DNA of 64,000 nucleotides from Gentiana macrophylla (lineage: Eukaryota > Streptophyta > Magnoliopsida > Gentianales > Gentianaceae), in contig CM047815.1 of NCBI GenBank assembly GCA_026214975.1, forward strand, positions 76,723,299 through 76,787,298, written 5' to 3'. Below, one piece after another: positions 1-10,645 of the stretch (positions are counted from its first letter, which is position 1; every line of letters starts with the position of its first letter). The translations under genes were made by a program, and so were the position numbers. Below the pieces are notes generated by a model. The model was not told the DNA's origin and did no database searches. It was given only the letters and a program-made list of their open reading frames with translations.

Positions 1-299
1 TACTTGAAAAAAGAGATCGGAGAGATGGAAGAATGGAATGGCAATCGTCCCGGCTTCACGCTTGATTTAAAGAAGTGATAACTGAAAGGACGTGATGAGA
101 CTGGGGAGTTATAAACCCAAAGATAAGTCTTGGAGAAACCGCCCCATTATTACGTTAAAAACGCCTCGTTTCTCGCACTTGCCGTGGCAACCTAAACGGT
201 GGTAGAGACACGTGTCGTCGTGACAGCCTGTAATCTTGGAACATCCAGATTGGTCTCAGTCCGCCAGCTCTCTAGGTAGTCCGGCCGACACTGGGCTTA
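1..299 (+). mobile_element. 3' internal end of a Tat-like Ty3/gypsy element
   Basis: No coding sequence is recognisable. The stretch ends in CACTGGGCTTA directly before an LTR that begins TGACGAT. The same arrangement (CTGGGGCTTA then TGACGAT) precedes the 3' LTR of the complete Tat element at 21351, so this is read as the polypurine-tract end of a related element whose body lies left of the window. Confidence 0.55.
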
Positions 300-913
300 T
301 GACGATGGTATTGATAGACTTGGCCACGTGTCACCTTTACAACATCCCAAGGTTAATGAAGAAAGATAGGAGGGAAGCTTGAAGGGCCAGGAGCCCTCCA
401 ATATTAAGACCTTACCCCAGGAGGGAGGTCTGCACATCACTGTCCTGCTATCGCCCGCAAAGGTGCACCTCGGCCAGTCGAGAGGTAGGACTTCGTGACT
501 CAGTCGATCGACTGAGAGCCCACCAAAAGCCGGCTGGCTCTTTCCTTAAGTGGTAAATAACACATGTGCCTATATTATAGGAGAATCCCTGGATCACCGG
601 AAGGAAATCCCATAATTCAAATATAATCATAATTATCTCTTGTCAGAGATAAACACGTGATGATCCTTAGGGTTTAAGGATTCTACGACTTGTTTGACAA
701 GAAAAGAAGTGAGACGCCTCCCTATATAATCAGCCCTAAGGAACTACGAATGACTTGATTCCAATTTCTCCATTGGATACGTAGGCAACTTGAGAGAAAC
801 TAACACTCAGGCTCAGTCTTAATCTTACACAAATCACGATCCCCATTGTCTTTGTTCTTGTTTGAATCGTCCTAGAGGTTATTCGGATCTGTAGGTGAAT
901 TCCAACATCATCA
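300..913 (+). mobile_element. Tat-like LTR (probable 3' LTR), divergent family member
   Basis: Begins TGACGATGG and ends CATCATCA, giving TG...CA termini. It contains TATATAA (about 723) followed by GGAACTACGAATGACTTGATTCC and GGATACGTAGGCAAC. These parallel the promoter and downstream part of the 5722-6292 LTR (TATAAATA, GGAACTACGTAAGGCTTGATTCC, GGATACGTAGGCAA, segments shortened here). The rest has diverged. The 3' boundary is inferred from the CA and coincides with the first base of the start codon of the next gene, so it could be off by some bases. Confidence 0.6.
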
Positions 914-1506
914 TGGAGTTTCCTGGATTTTCTGATTGTTTGGAATTTCATGGCAATCGTGGGACAGATGAATCTGAGTGGGAGGAAGTAAACGAGAGAG
1001 AAAACATTAGTTCCGTTATTGAGCGTATTGAAGAGATTGATGTCTCTTCAGAGGGAGAACACTTGTCGCTTTTTAGTGGAGGTGAAAGAGAAGATGATAG
1101 CAATACGCAGAATCTTGAATGGCAGGTCCTTTTAGCTGCAAGTGATCTTGAAATCCTCCCAAATATTGACGGAGACGAAATTCTTCGTGATTTTGTCGAG
1201 ATAGAGAATTCTACAAAAGGTGGTCCTCCAGCTTCAAAACACATCGTCGAATTCCGTGGTTTCTGCAGTTTGTAAAGATGAGATTAGTGTAGATGAAAAG
1301 GTCACTAAACTTCCATGTTCCCATCATTATCATATGCCATGTATTGTTCCATGGCTTAGAATGCGTAACACGTGCCCGTTTGCCGTTATGAGTTTCTTAC
1401 CGATGATGCAGACTACGAAAGAAGCAAGAATGGAAGAGGAGGGGGTGTTGGCTTTAGCTCTACCCGAAATTTCAATCTTAGATACAATTATCAGCTTTTA
1501 CCTTGA
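913..1506 (+). pseudogene. Broken intronless RING-H2 E3 ubiquitin ligase gene
   Basis: The first frame opens at ATG 913 with MEFPGFSDCLEF and runs through an acidic region to GGPPASK near 1230-1240. The reading then moves to another frame for VCKDEISVDEKVTKLPCSHH, HYHMPCIVPWL and NTCP, and a second frameshift after NTCP (about 1375) restores CRYEFLTDDADYE, a basic/glycine tail and TGA at 1504-1506. This order is typical of plant RING-H2 ligases of the CIP8/RING1-like group, which pass ubiquitin from E2 to substrate. Besides two frameshifts, the first zinc Cys of the RING reads Ser (TCT, in VVSAVC). The His-X2-His-X2-Cys core is intact. An LTR touches the ATG, so the native promoter is missing. 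I call it a pseudogene; sequencing error could explain the frameshifts but not easily the Cys to Ser change. Confidence 0.8.
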
Positions 1507-2080
1507 GCTTGTTCGCCTGGCTGAGGTACATTAATGAATTCTTGAACTAGATAGACCTTTAGATGATGATGGTTTTTGCTTGTTTGCAATACATTAATGA
1601 TTTCTTACACTGGATAAACCTCTAGATGATGGTTTTTGCTTTTTTCCAAAGGTGTTAAAGTTTTCCATCTACGGTTTTAGTCACAAAGTTGACCAAGATA
1701 CAATTTTTTCCCCACATTTTGAGCTTGCATTGTTTAGTACATGAGACATATGTTATTATTGTTTTTAGTATGAAAATTACGACAGTATTTGAGCTTGTCT
1801 TTAGATTTTGTGGTGTGTTGTTACAAGTTCATTGCTGAGAGATACTAATAGTCAGAATCTTGAAGTTGCAATACATATCTTTCTTGATTATAATGTTTAT
1901 ACATGTTTTTTTCTTTTTCAGTGGTTTGAATATCATTTTGTCCTGAGTTTATTAGAAATTGAGTGACCCTATTTGGATTTTGGAATTGGATAGAGCTGGA
2001 TCAACTTTAAGTTTAGTACTTCAGAACATTTTTTAATGAATCATTGAATTTCTTCAGTTGCATAATACTAAGCTTTTTCT
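1507..2080. other. AT-rich intergenic sequence, no gene seen
   Basis: No long ORF and no recognised protein. It contains a near-repeat of a short segment (TTGAACTAGATAGACC...GATGATGGTTTTTGCTT near 1540 and again near 1600) and probably the former 3' flank of the RING gene. Confidence 0.5.
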
Positions 2081-2239
2081 TGTGGCATCACACCCATAAT
2101 TGACCTTTTTTTAAGTCAATTCTAGAGCTTAGAATTGATTTTTAGATGGTCAATTGTGAGGATTGGAACGTTGTTTTAAAGCCATTTATATGCTCTAGAA
2201 GACTTTTTTTAGTTGAATGTTAAGCGGTGTGATGCCGCA
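2081..2239. repeat. Fold-back element (MITE-like)
   Basis: TGTGGCATCACACC at 2081 is inverted as GGTGTGATGCCGCA ending at 2239. Inside, AATTGACC (2098) is mirrored by GGTCAATT (2147), and GTCAATTCTAGAGC is mirrored by GCTCTAGAAGAC near 2190, giving nested imperfect hairpins over about 159 bp. No target duplication was identified. Confidence 0.55.
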
Positions 2240-2569
2240 CTAAATGTTGGTTGTTGCCAGTAAAGATCCCTTTTCACGGTTTAGGCAGTCTTTACCTTTG
2301 CCTCTGTTTTTTTTTTTTTTTTTTTGGAAACCTCCCTCCCTCCCCTTTTCCCTGCATCTCATTAAGTTAAACTCGTGAAGAAAATAATCACCAAATGTTT
2401 AGCACAAAGAGAAAGTTTTGGGTGAACTACAATAAACTTGAACCAAGATGAATCATTCAGATGGATACCTTTGATGCCTCAGGCATATAATTTGCAAAAA
2501 CTGCTCAAAACTGACCCAGCTTTTTCTATAGTGAAGAATTGGGTTTGTGTATGATTTGAAATAAAATTG
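2240..2569. other. Intergenic, poly-T tract, no gene seen
   Basis: Contains an 18-19 base T homopolymer near 2309 followed by a C-rich stretch. Nothing else recognised. Confidence 0.5.
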
Positions 2570-4138
2570 ATGCGGTGATATTGATGCCACTGCATTTACA
2601 GTTAGAGAATTGATGCAGTGACATCGATGTCACTGCATATGTCACTGTATAATGCATATACAATTTACAATAAAATGTTGGTGTTATTATGTGTCACTGC
2701 ATAATGTGTCATTTCATAAAATGAGATATCAGAATAAAAAGGACGAAAAAGTATGAATTTTAGTGAAAAAATTATGTTGATCGGAGTTTTATATCAACAG
2801 ATATAGCCTTTTGAAGGCGAATTTATAAAGAAAAAAATCGATTTTCTGAAATTAATTCGGAAAAATATCAAATGAGATATCAAGATAAAGAGGACGAAAA
2901 ATATGAATTAAGGTGAAAGATTTATGTTGATCGTAGTTTCATATCAAAAAGATATAGCCATTTGAAGCCGATTTTATGAAGAAAAGAAATCAATTTTATG
3001 AAATTAAGTCGGAAAAATATCAAATGTCATCACGGTGTTGCTTCATCAAATGTCACTGCATCCTGGTGATCACTGCATCCCGATGGTCTCTGCATCGGGG
3101 GTGGTCACTTCATCGCGGTGTCTCTGCATCGGGGGTGGCCACTACATCGCGGTGTCACTTCATCGTGATGTCTCTACATATATGATTGCCGATGTCACTA
3201 TATAAATTGTTGATGTCATTCATATATGATTGCTGATGTCACTACATAAAATGTTGATTTCACTGCATATCTGATTGCCAATGTCACTGCATAAATTGTT
3301 GATGTCGCGCATATATGATTGTCGATGTCACTACATAAAATGTTGATATCACTGCATATATGATTGCCGATGTCACTGTATAAAAATATGAATTAAGGTG
3401 AAACATTTATGTTGATCGTAGTTTTATATCAAAAGATATAGCCATTTGAAGTCGATTTTATGAAGAAAAGAAATTGATTTTATGAAATTAAGTCAGAAAA
3501 ATATCAAATGTCATCACGGTGTTGCTTCATCAAATGTCACTGCATCCTGATGATCATTGCATCCCGATGGTCTCTGCATCGGGGGTGGCCACTTCATCGC
3601 GGTGTCTCTTCATCGGGGGTGGCCACTGCATCATGGTGTCACTTCATCGCGATGTCTCTGCATAAATTATTGTCGATGTCACTACATAAATTGTTGATGT
3701 CATTCATATATAATTACTGATGTCACTGCATAAAATGTTGATGTCACTGCATATCTGATTGCCGATGTCACTGTATAAATTGTTGATGTCACGCACATAT
3801 GATTGTCGATGTCACTGCATATATGATTGTCGATGTCTCTGCATCGGTGAGGGTCACTGCATCGGGGGTGGTAACTGCATCAGGGTGGTCAATGTATCAC
3901 GATGGTCACTGCATGGCGGAGGTCAATGCATCGGGGTGGTCAATGCATTGGGGTGGGCACGGTAACGCGGTGGTGAATGGATCAGGATGGTCACTACATC
4001 GCGGCTGTCAATGAATCGGGGTGGTCAATGCATTGTGGTGGTTACTACATCCGGGGTAGTCACGGCATCACAGTGGTCAATGCAGCGGGGTGGTCACGCC
4101 ATCGCGGTGGTCAATGCATCGGTAAAAATAAAAAATAC
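2570..4138. repeat. Degenerate minisatellite with higher-order repeats
   Basis: Variants of GATGTCACTGCATA and of GGTCACTGCATCGGGGTG recur dozens of times. The unit is mostly about 18 bases, so stop-free runs arise as an artefact. A longer segment containing ATATGAATTAAGGTGAAA and TATAGCCATTTGAAG occurs around 2905-3060 and 3390-3545, with a diverged copy near 2750-2870, giving a higher-order period of about 487 bp. The TCACTGCAT core dominates the first half and the CATCGGGGTGGTCA form the second half. Confidence 0.8.
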
Positions 4139-4144
4139 AACCAG

Positions 4145-4228
4145 GTCGATAGTCGATAGTCGATAGTCGATAGTCGATAGTCGATAGTCGATAGTCGATA
4201 GTCGATAGTCGATCGTCGATAGTCGATC
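4145..4228. repeat. Heptanucleotide array (GTCGATA)n
   Basis: About eleven head-to-tail copies of GTCGATA with a few GTCGATC variants. The LTRs at 5722 and 21351 carry only two or three copies of the reverse complement (ATCGACT) at the matching position, so this is an expansion of an LTR-internal heptamer in a reversed LTR copy. Confidence 0.85.
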
Positions 4229-4360
4229 GTCGTAGCCTGGCTTTTATATAATGGCCTTGGCCTCGAGCCTGGGCATCGACATGAATACACTGGTGTTATT
4301 TTATAATGTGATGACCAACCGATAGACGACACGTGGAGGGAGTGAAACCCTGTATCGTCA
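4226..4360 (-). mobile_element. Reversed partial Tat LTR (U3 end)
   Basis: Reverse complement of the first part of the 5722 LTR, from the TGACGATACAGGG terminus (read leftward from 4360) to the heptamer region. It abuts another reversed LTR copy after three bases (TAA). Confidence 0.8.
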
Positions 4361-4363
4361 TAA

Positions 4364-4907
4364 TGACGATGCTGGGTTACGTCTATGAATAAATCCGGGT
4401 CGTTTAATCTAGGGATGATTGAATTAAGGATGATTTTAGGGGTGATTTTAGACTGAGCCTGAGAGTCTCTCTCAGGTTGCCTACGTATCCTGTTATGCTC
4501 CAGGAATCAAGCCTTACGTAGTTCCTGGAATGGGGTATTTATAATGACAACACTTGCCTAAACCCTAAGGTTAAGTCGGCTTATGTTATTGTCACCTTTA
4601 CCCTCAAATGGGCCTTGACCCTTGCCCAAGCTACCGCTATTAATGGGCTTAGTAAGCTGATGCGGACTCTTTCCTCGATGTCGACCTGTGGTGATCGACT
4701 CTGGGACTTACTGTCCTACATTGCTAGCTGGTGCGGACTGAATGCCCTACACTGCTCGATAGTCGATAGTCGATCGTCGTAGCCTGGCTTTTATATAATG
4801 GCCTTGGCCTCGAGCCTGGGCATCGACATGAATACACTGGTGTTATTTTATAATGTGATGACCAACCGATAGACGACACGTGGAGGGAGTGAAACCCTGT
4901 ATCGTCA
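4364..4907 (-). mobile_element. Reversed Tat LTR, solo or rearranged
   Basis: On the minus strand it runs from TGACGATACAGGG (4907) to GCATCGTCA (4364). Most matches the Tat-1 LTR (TATAAATACCCCATTCCAGG, CTACGTAAGGCTTGATTCCTGG), but the last 100 bases (4364-4470) differ and represent a variant U5. It lies between two copies of the same 100-bp minisatellite segment (4038-4137 and 4909-5008), which suggests unequal exchange or a local duplication rather than a clean insertion. Confidence 0.75.
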
Positions 4908-4908
4908 G

Positions 4909-5008
4909 GGTGGTTACTACATCCGGGGTAGTCACGGCATCGCAGTGGTCAATGCAGCGGGGTGGTCACGCCATCGCGGTGGTCAATGCATCGGTAAAAA
5001 TAAAAAAT
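4909..5008. repeat. Second copy of the 4038-4137 minisatellite segment
   Basis: Begins GGTGGTTACTACATCCGGGG and ends GCATCGGTAAAAATAAAAAA. It is almost identical to the segment just left of the heptamer array. Confidence 0.85.
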
Positions 5009-5716
5009 AAAAATAAAAATGTATTTCAGCCCCTGCTATTAAAAAAAAGAACAAATCTATGTTCAGGCGTCCATCAATCAGCGTTTCTTTTAAAATAAAA
5101 AAACAAATGAATGGGCCTGTTTTTTTGTTCCCCTTCATTAAGGGTATTTTGGTCTATCTACCTGATTTTTGTCTTTATAACTAAGTGTTTGTTTTGGATG
5201 TCATTTTTTCCTAATTAAGTCCAATATGTGTCATTTTCAATAATTGTCATTTTTTTATTTTTTGAAGGAATTACTATGTATCTCAAAAAAAAATTATTTT
5301 GACTGTACTTCGAATAAAATAGTACAATTTAACCAGAATTAGGGTAGGAAAAAATCATGTATTCCATATAAAATTGGGTCAGAATAAGTAGTACATGGAC
5401 CTCAGTCGACAAAAAAGGAAATGGTTAGATCACGTTTAACGATAAGATGGGCCGTGACATTTTTCTGAACGTCTAATAAAAGAAAAAAAACAACAAAATT
5501 GAAGCGACAAATGGACTCCATGCAAGCATCCGTGAAACGAAATTAAGTGTGATAATCGCAACGAAAATCATGGCCCAAAGCACACCGCTTATTTATTTCC
5601 AAGTTTACCCCTTAAAATTTTCTTGCTTTTCTCGCTTATTCATTCTTATCTGTCAAAGCAAATCAATCAAATAAAATCATTGCGGAAAATTGAGTATTAG
5701 ATGAGTCTTGATGTAA
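5009..5716. other. AT-rich intergenic DNA, no gene seen
   Basis: No ORF with a recognisable product. It forms the left flank of the Tat-1 insertion and ends with the target site CGCTC (5717-5721). Confidence 0.5.
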
Positions 5717-5721
5717 CGCTC
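5717..5721. repeat. Target-site duplication CGCTC, left copy (Tat-1)
   Basis: CGCTC directly precedes TGACGATACAGG and recurs directly after ATCGTCA at 21917-21921. Confidence 0.9.
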
Positions 5722-6292
5722 TGACGATACAGGGTTTCACTCCCTCCACGTGTCGTCTATCGGTTGGTCATCACATTATAAAATAACACCAGTGTATTCA
5801 TGTCGATGCCCAGGCTCGAGGCCAAGGCCATTATATAAAAGCCAGGCTACGACGATCGACTATCGACTATCGAGCAGTGTAGGGCATTCAGTCCGCACCA
5901 GCTAGCAATGTAGGACAGTAAGTCCCAGAGTCGATCACCACAGGTCGACATCGAGGACAGAGTCCGCATCAGCTTACTAAGCCCATTAATAGCGGTAGCT
6001 TGGGCAAGGGTCAAGGCCCATTTGAGGGTAAAGGTGACAATAACATAAGCCGACTTAACCTTAGGGTTTAGGCAAGTGTTGTCATTATAAATACCCCATT
6101 CCAGGAACTACGTAAGGCTTGATTCCTGGAACCGAACAGGATACGTAGGCAATCCAAGATACAGTCTTGGACTCAGCCGCATACACAGAATCCACCCTCT
6201 CATTCCTCTTTTTGGCATTAGGGTTCTTGTGTGTTCATCACTAGATTAAATTAGGGCTCAAATCATCAAGGTGACTTAATTTGTCATCGTCA
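5722..6292 (+). mobile_element. Tat-1 5' LTR
   Basis: TGACGATACAGGG...TTTGTCATCGTCA. Contains ATATAAAAG (about 5832), a few GACTATC heptamers (about 5857-5872) and a likely promoter TATAAATA (about 6087). Confidence 0.93.
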
Positions 6293-6293
6293 T

Positions 6294-6312
6294 TGGCGCT
6301 AGAAGGAGGGCC
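6294..6312 (+). other. Tat-1 primer-binding site
   Basis: TTGGCGCTAGAAGGAGGG follows the LTR end by one or two bases. This is the expected place and resembles the TTGGCGCCG-type primer sites of Tat/Athila elements. The priming tRNA was not determined. Confidence 0.65.
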
Positions 6313-6339
6313 TCTATTGATCGAATACTCAAGAAAACG

Positions 6340-7773
6340 ATGCCTCCCAAGAAAACTGCATCTAAAACCACATCTAAAGCAGTCGATCAAAGCTCCCAGA
6401 TGAACGAGCCAACCGATCCTGATTTGCAAGGAGAAGAAGATCCAGTCTTGGATCTTGTTCAGCACGATCCTCAGCAAAAACAAGGGGAAAAAGATCAAGC
6501 CGTGAACCCAGGGCCAGAAACCCACCAACCGTAAAAGCAAGCTCTTGCTCCGCATATCGGACGCTTGGATCGGTTAAGCGGGGCGGACTTGGAGGTAATG
6601 TCCAGGATAATCGCCGAGGCGCTTCTGGCGCGAAAAAGCGAGAGGCCGCCCGAAAAAGCTATGGCGGAAGCGCGCCGAGAAAGAAGCCGTGGACAAACCT
6701 AAACAGACTCCTGGGGAAGAAATAAGCGCATCATCTAGCTCGGTGGAAAGGAAGAGGCGCGAGATCCACCAAAAACACCAGAGAAGGGACGATGACAGCG
6801 CCAGGGAGGAGTTGAATGCAATTTTGGGAAAGAATCAGGTGTCGTTGTGGCTCGAGTCTCCCTTCACGAAGGAGATTGAGAGCTTTCCTAAACCCAAGGG
6901 GTTTAAGATACCGAAAATAGAACCTTATGATGGCACCACCGACCTGGAGGACCATCTCCATAGGTATCTATCGCAAATGACGTTGGATGGAGCACCTGAC
7001 GCAATGCGTTGTCGGGCATTCGAGACGCTACTTGTAGGTCGAGCCAGAGAATGGTTTACGAAGCTATAACCAGGGTCGATCTCCAGTTTTGCCATGCTCG
7101 CTTGAAAGTTCCGAGATGCGTTTATAGTCAACAAGAAGTTTCATCTGAGTGCCACGCACCTCATGAACGTGAGGCAAGAGAAAAGATGAGACAAAGGATG
7201 GAATATTTGAAGAGGTTTAATCTCGAGGCCATGCGAGTCAAGGGACGCAGATGACCGACTTCGATCACGCCATTCGTAGGGGGCCGCGTAACACTAAGTT
7301 ATACATGAAGTTGAGCGAGACGCCCCCATACCATGGACGAATGTGTCAATGTAGTGCATCGATTCTGTCAAGGGGAAGAGGCAGTGCGACGGCACACCCA
7401 ATCTGACTGGATGGAATCCAAGAAAGACACCCGAGTCCGAATGAGAATCACCCCAAGAGGCGGGATGTCGAGAGTAAGACATCGATTTGGGACCGTGATC
7501 GACACGCCCACCTCGCACCGTGGGGGGCAAGAAGGGACCCTCACGTGATAAGGACTTTATCCCGCTCAATCGACCTCGATCCGAGGTGTTGTCGATTATG
7601 CTCTCAAAAAATTTGGCGAAGAAACCTCCACCGTTGAAGAAACCTCGAGAAAAGAGGAATGCAAACAAATACTGTGATTTTCACGAGGACATAGGTCATA
7701 CAACTGAGGATTGTATCGACCTGAAGAGAGATATCGACGCTTGCATTCGGGAAGAAAAGCTAGACGGTTGTTG
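6340..7773 (+). pseudogene. Tat-1 gag (nucleocapsid-type polyprotein), frameshifted
   Basis: Opens at ATG 6340 with MPPKKTASKTTSKAVDQ and a charged, Gln-rich head that stops at 6532. The core (6689-7069) has PKGFKIPKIEPYDGTTDLED and RCRAFETLLVGRAREWFTKL, the standard retrotransposon gag fold that packages element RNA in virus-like particles. After further frame changes the zinc knuckle CDFHEDIGHTTEDC (C-X2-H-X4-H-X4-C, about 7673-7714) is readable and complete. At least three frame breaks separate these parts. Confidence in identity is high, in function low. Confidence 0.85.
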
Positions 7774-10112
7774 ATGTGATCTCGGTATGATGGGCCCAGG
7801 AGGCGTGGGAATTTAAGAGAAAAACTCCGATCAAGACAGGAACCGAGGTCGAGATGCCCAGAGACGAAGGATCGGTCACCTCGAGAGGAATCGATCCCGG
7901 GTCGAGAAGGAAACAAACAGAAAAAAATTTTGGTCGAGATAGGTATGAAGATAATCGACCGCTTAACTATGTCAACACAATCTTTGGTCCTGGTGAGAGT
8001 GATAAAGACCAGACCAGCGAAGAGCCAGCTTGTAGCTCGAGAGAGCGCAAACAGCTCAGGTTCACGATAGAAGTCGGATACGGCCCTCGAGATGATATCC
8101 CCAAGTCGAGGAGTCATAGCGAAGGGTTAGTTATTGAGGCAGTTATTAGCCGAGCCCGTGTATCGAGTCCAGATCGATAACGGGAGTGCAAAGGAACATC
8201 ATATATCACTCGGCGCCCAAGCGATGAAGTTGAAAGAGAAGGATCTAGCCCCATAGCTTCTCCCTGCTTGGATTCACGGGACAAGCGATCCATCCCATGG
8301 GCTCGATAAAGTTACTCACGACGCTTGGTGATGGCGAGAAGGAAGGACACTTGAATTAAGTTATGTGGTGGTCAAGGCTCCTTCGCCTATAATGTTATCC
8401 TAGGGCGACTGCACTCTTCGACTGCGTGCTATCATATCGACTTTTCATAACAAGATGAAGTTTCCCACAAGGAACGGTTCCCACGGCGTAAAAGGAGACG
8501 TTGAAGTCGCTCGGAGTTGTAACTCTGTTGTCATGAATGGGAAGATGGCGGTTCAACAAGTTTTAGTCGAGGAACCGATTCCGGAGGAAGAAGAGGAGAA
8601 GAGTTGGGTCTCCAAAGGACGCAGCGATCAAAACGTCCGACTCACGGGAAGGAGAGGACGATCGGTGTGTGCAAGTCGGAATTTGGATCCCGTAGAAAGA
8701 AAAACAACTCATCGGTTGAGCTTTTAATCGAGTTCGTGGACATCTTTGCCTGGAAAGCCACCGACATGCCGGGCCGCCCACCGACATCGCGTTCATAAGC
8801 TAGAAATTGACCAGGCTAAAAGCCACCAAACGAAGAAGAGAAGTTTTGTCGGGATCGACTTGAGGCCATCGAGGCGGAAGTCGGCAAGCTACTAGCAGCC
8901 AAGATAGTAAAAGAGGTATTATACCCGAAATGGCTAGCTAACCCGGTTTTAGTCAAGAAGCTGGACGGTAGTTGGCGCATGTGTGTGGACTTTACTGATT
9001 TGAACAAAGCATGCCCAAAAGACTCAGATCCACGCCCAAAATCGATGAAAGTTAGTAGATTCAACCATTGATTTTGAAGTTTTTGGTTTTTAGATGCATA
9101 TAAAGGATACCACCAGATCTTAATGGATCCTCGAGATGCGGAAAAACAAATATTTTTATCACGGAATTCGGCACCTTCGCTATGTGACCATGCCATTCGG
9201 ATTAAAGAATGCTTTGGGCAACATACCGAGGGCGATCAACAAGATATTTACAAGACAAATTGGTAGATGTATGGAAGTTTATGTGTATTTACTTACTTAT
9301 CAAGAGTCGATCTATAAGACAATACCTGGTCGATGCACGAGAGGTTTTGAGGTATTGAGAGAAACATGTAGATGAGGCTAAACCCGAAGAAGTGTACTTT
9401 TGGAGTCAGTCGGGTAAGTTCTTGGGCTACATGATTTCAAGGACGGATTCGAGCAAACCCGGATAAAATTGATACATTGAAGAGCATGCCCGCACTACGA
9501 AATATCAAGGAAGTACAAAGGCTCACGGGTCGAATGGCGGCTCTCAACAGATTTCTATCGAAATCCGCGACAAACGTCGCTACCCTTTTTTAAGATACTC
9601 CGAAAGGCCAGTCCTTTTCATTGGGATGATGAATGTCGATACCTTTGAAGAATTGAAAGCTTATTTATCGAGTTACCTACCTCACTTCTCCTCGAGAGGA
9701 AAAGTTGTTGGTTTATTTGGCGGTGTGCGAGGAGGCGAAGTGAGTGCGGTCCTGGTTCGAGAAGGGGTACATGGCCAAGTGCCAATCTACTTTGTCGCTA
9801 AGGCTTTGCATGGCCCCGAGGTCCGAAACTCACCAAATTGAGAAGTTAGCATTATGTCTTGTTCATGCCTCGAGAAAGTTGAGGCCCTATTTTCAAGCTC
9901 ATCCTATTGTAGTCACCGACCAACCACTAAAGCAGACTAAAACCCGATCGATCGCAAAATAGAAATGGCCGACACTTGCCTCTCGAATCGCGATAAAAGG
10001 CGAAATGGGTGATAGAAATGGCTCTTCAAGTCGATGGAGCATTGAGTAAGGAGATCGAGGCTTTCGCGGATCAACACAAAATCGAATAATCCGCCTCAAG
10101 ATAAATCGTAGC
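7774..10112 (+). pseudogene. Tat-1 protease / reverse transcriptase / RNase H, decayed
   Basis: The protease region (7774-8450) is too broken to show its active site. RT blocks follow: VDIFAWKATDMPG (8737), ANPVLVKKLDGSWRMCVDFT (8938-8997), DLNKACPKDS, LDAYKGYHQILMDP (about 9090), and the fingers/thumb segment LNPKKCTFGVSSGKFLGYM (about 9378-9434). The catalytic YVDD site is lost: the matching position reads MEVYVYLLTY near 9270. The first RNase H (9626-9960) keeps KALHGPEVRNSPN and VVTDQPLK. The second, archaeal-type RNase H begins at about 10018 (MALQVDGALSKE) and is cut near 10112 by the inserted DNA. The enzyme would be inactive. Confidence 0.85.
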
Positions 10113-10640
10113 AATACCGGAGTCGGTCTTCGGGTATCTAGTTCATTTTTTCCTAAGGTTGTTACTACTAAAACGAAACTAAACAAAGATCTCGGTCCAA
10201 CTCGAAGGATCGATAAAAACTAAGTCCGGGAAGAAAAACATGGACTTAACTTCATCCAATCGATGGAGCATCGAAGTAATCTTGTGATGATTAACTAAAG
10301 ATGTGGTTCACCTCTCGGGTATGAATACTACTTCCAGTAGATAATTAAATATCAATCTAAGAAAAGATACAACTTTGAATCAAAGATCAAAACATAAACT
10401 TAAATAAAAGATAGAAAAACCTGATGAAAAGAGTTACATCGCTTGAACAATCGCAACCTCCCAAAGCATGAAGTGCGAGAAAAACGCAGCAAATAAATAG
10501 AAAGAAAACGAAATAAAAAAACCTATCTAATTGCCACCCCAATTTCTCCCAAAGGGGCCTGGGCGCCAGGGTTGCTCCTTTATGATGGTGTATCAATAAG
10601 AGTCGAATATTGTGTGTTTTAGGGTTGAAATCGCTACCGC

Positions 10641-10645
10641 TATTT
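10641..10645. repeat. Target-site duplication TATTT, left copy (nested copia)
   Basis: TATTT precedes TGAAGAGAG here and recurs after TTTCCACA at 15695-15699. Confidence 0.88.

Noticed and set aside
2976..4159. Series of 60-72-residue plus-strand ORFs rich in Trp, His, Gly and Val
   Set aside because: They follow the 18-base repeat, are open in more than one frame and have no non-repetitive core. Products of the minisatellite, not genes.
4145..4228. CRISPR-like array
   Set aside because: Continuous 7-base units without spacers, in plant DNA: a microsatellite.
4111..4332. Minus-strand ORF with repeated Ser-Thr-Ile-Asp-Tyr-Arg
   Set aside because: Translation of the GTCGATA array plus LTR sequence.
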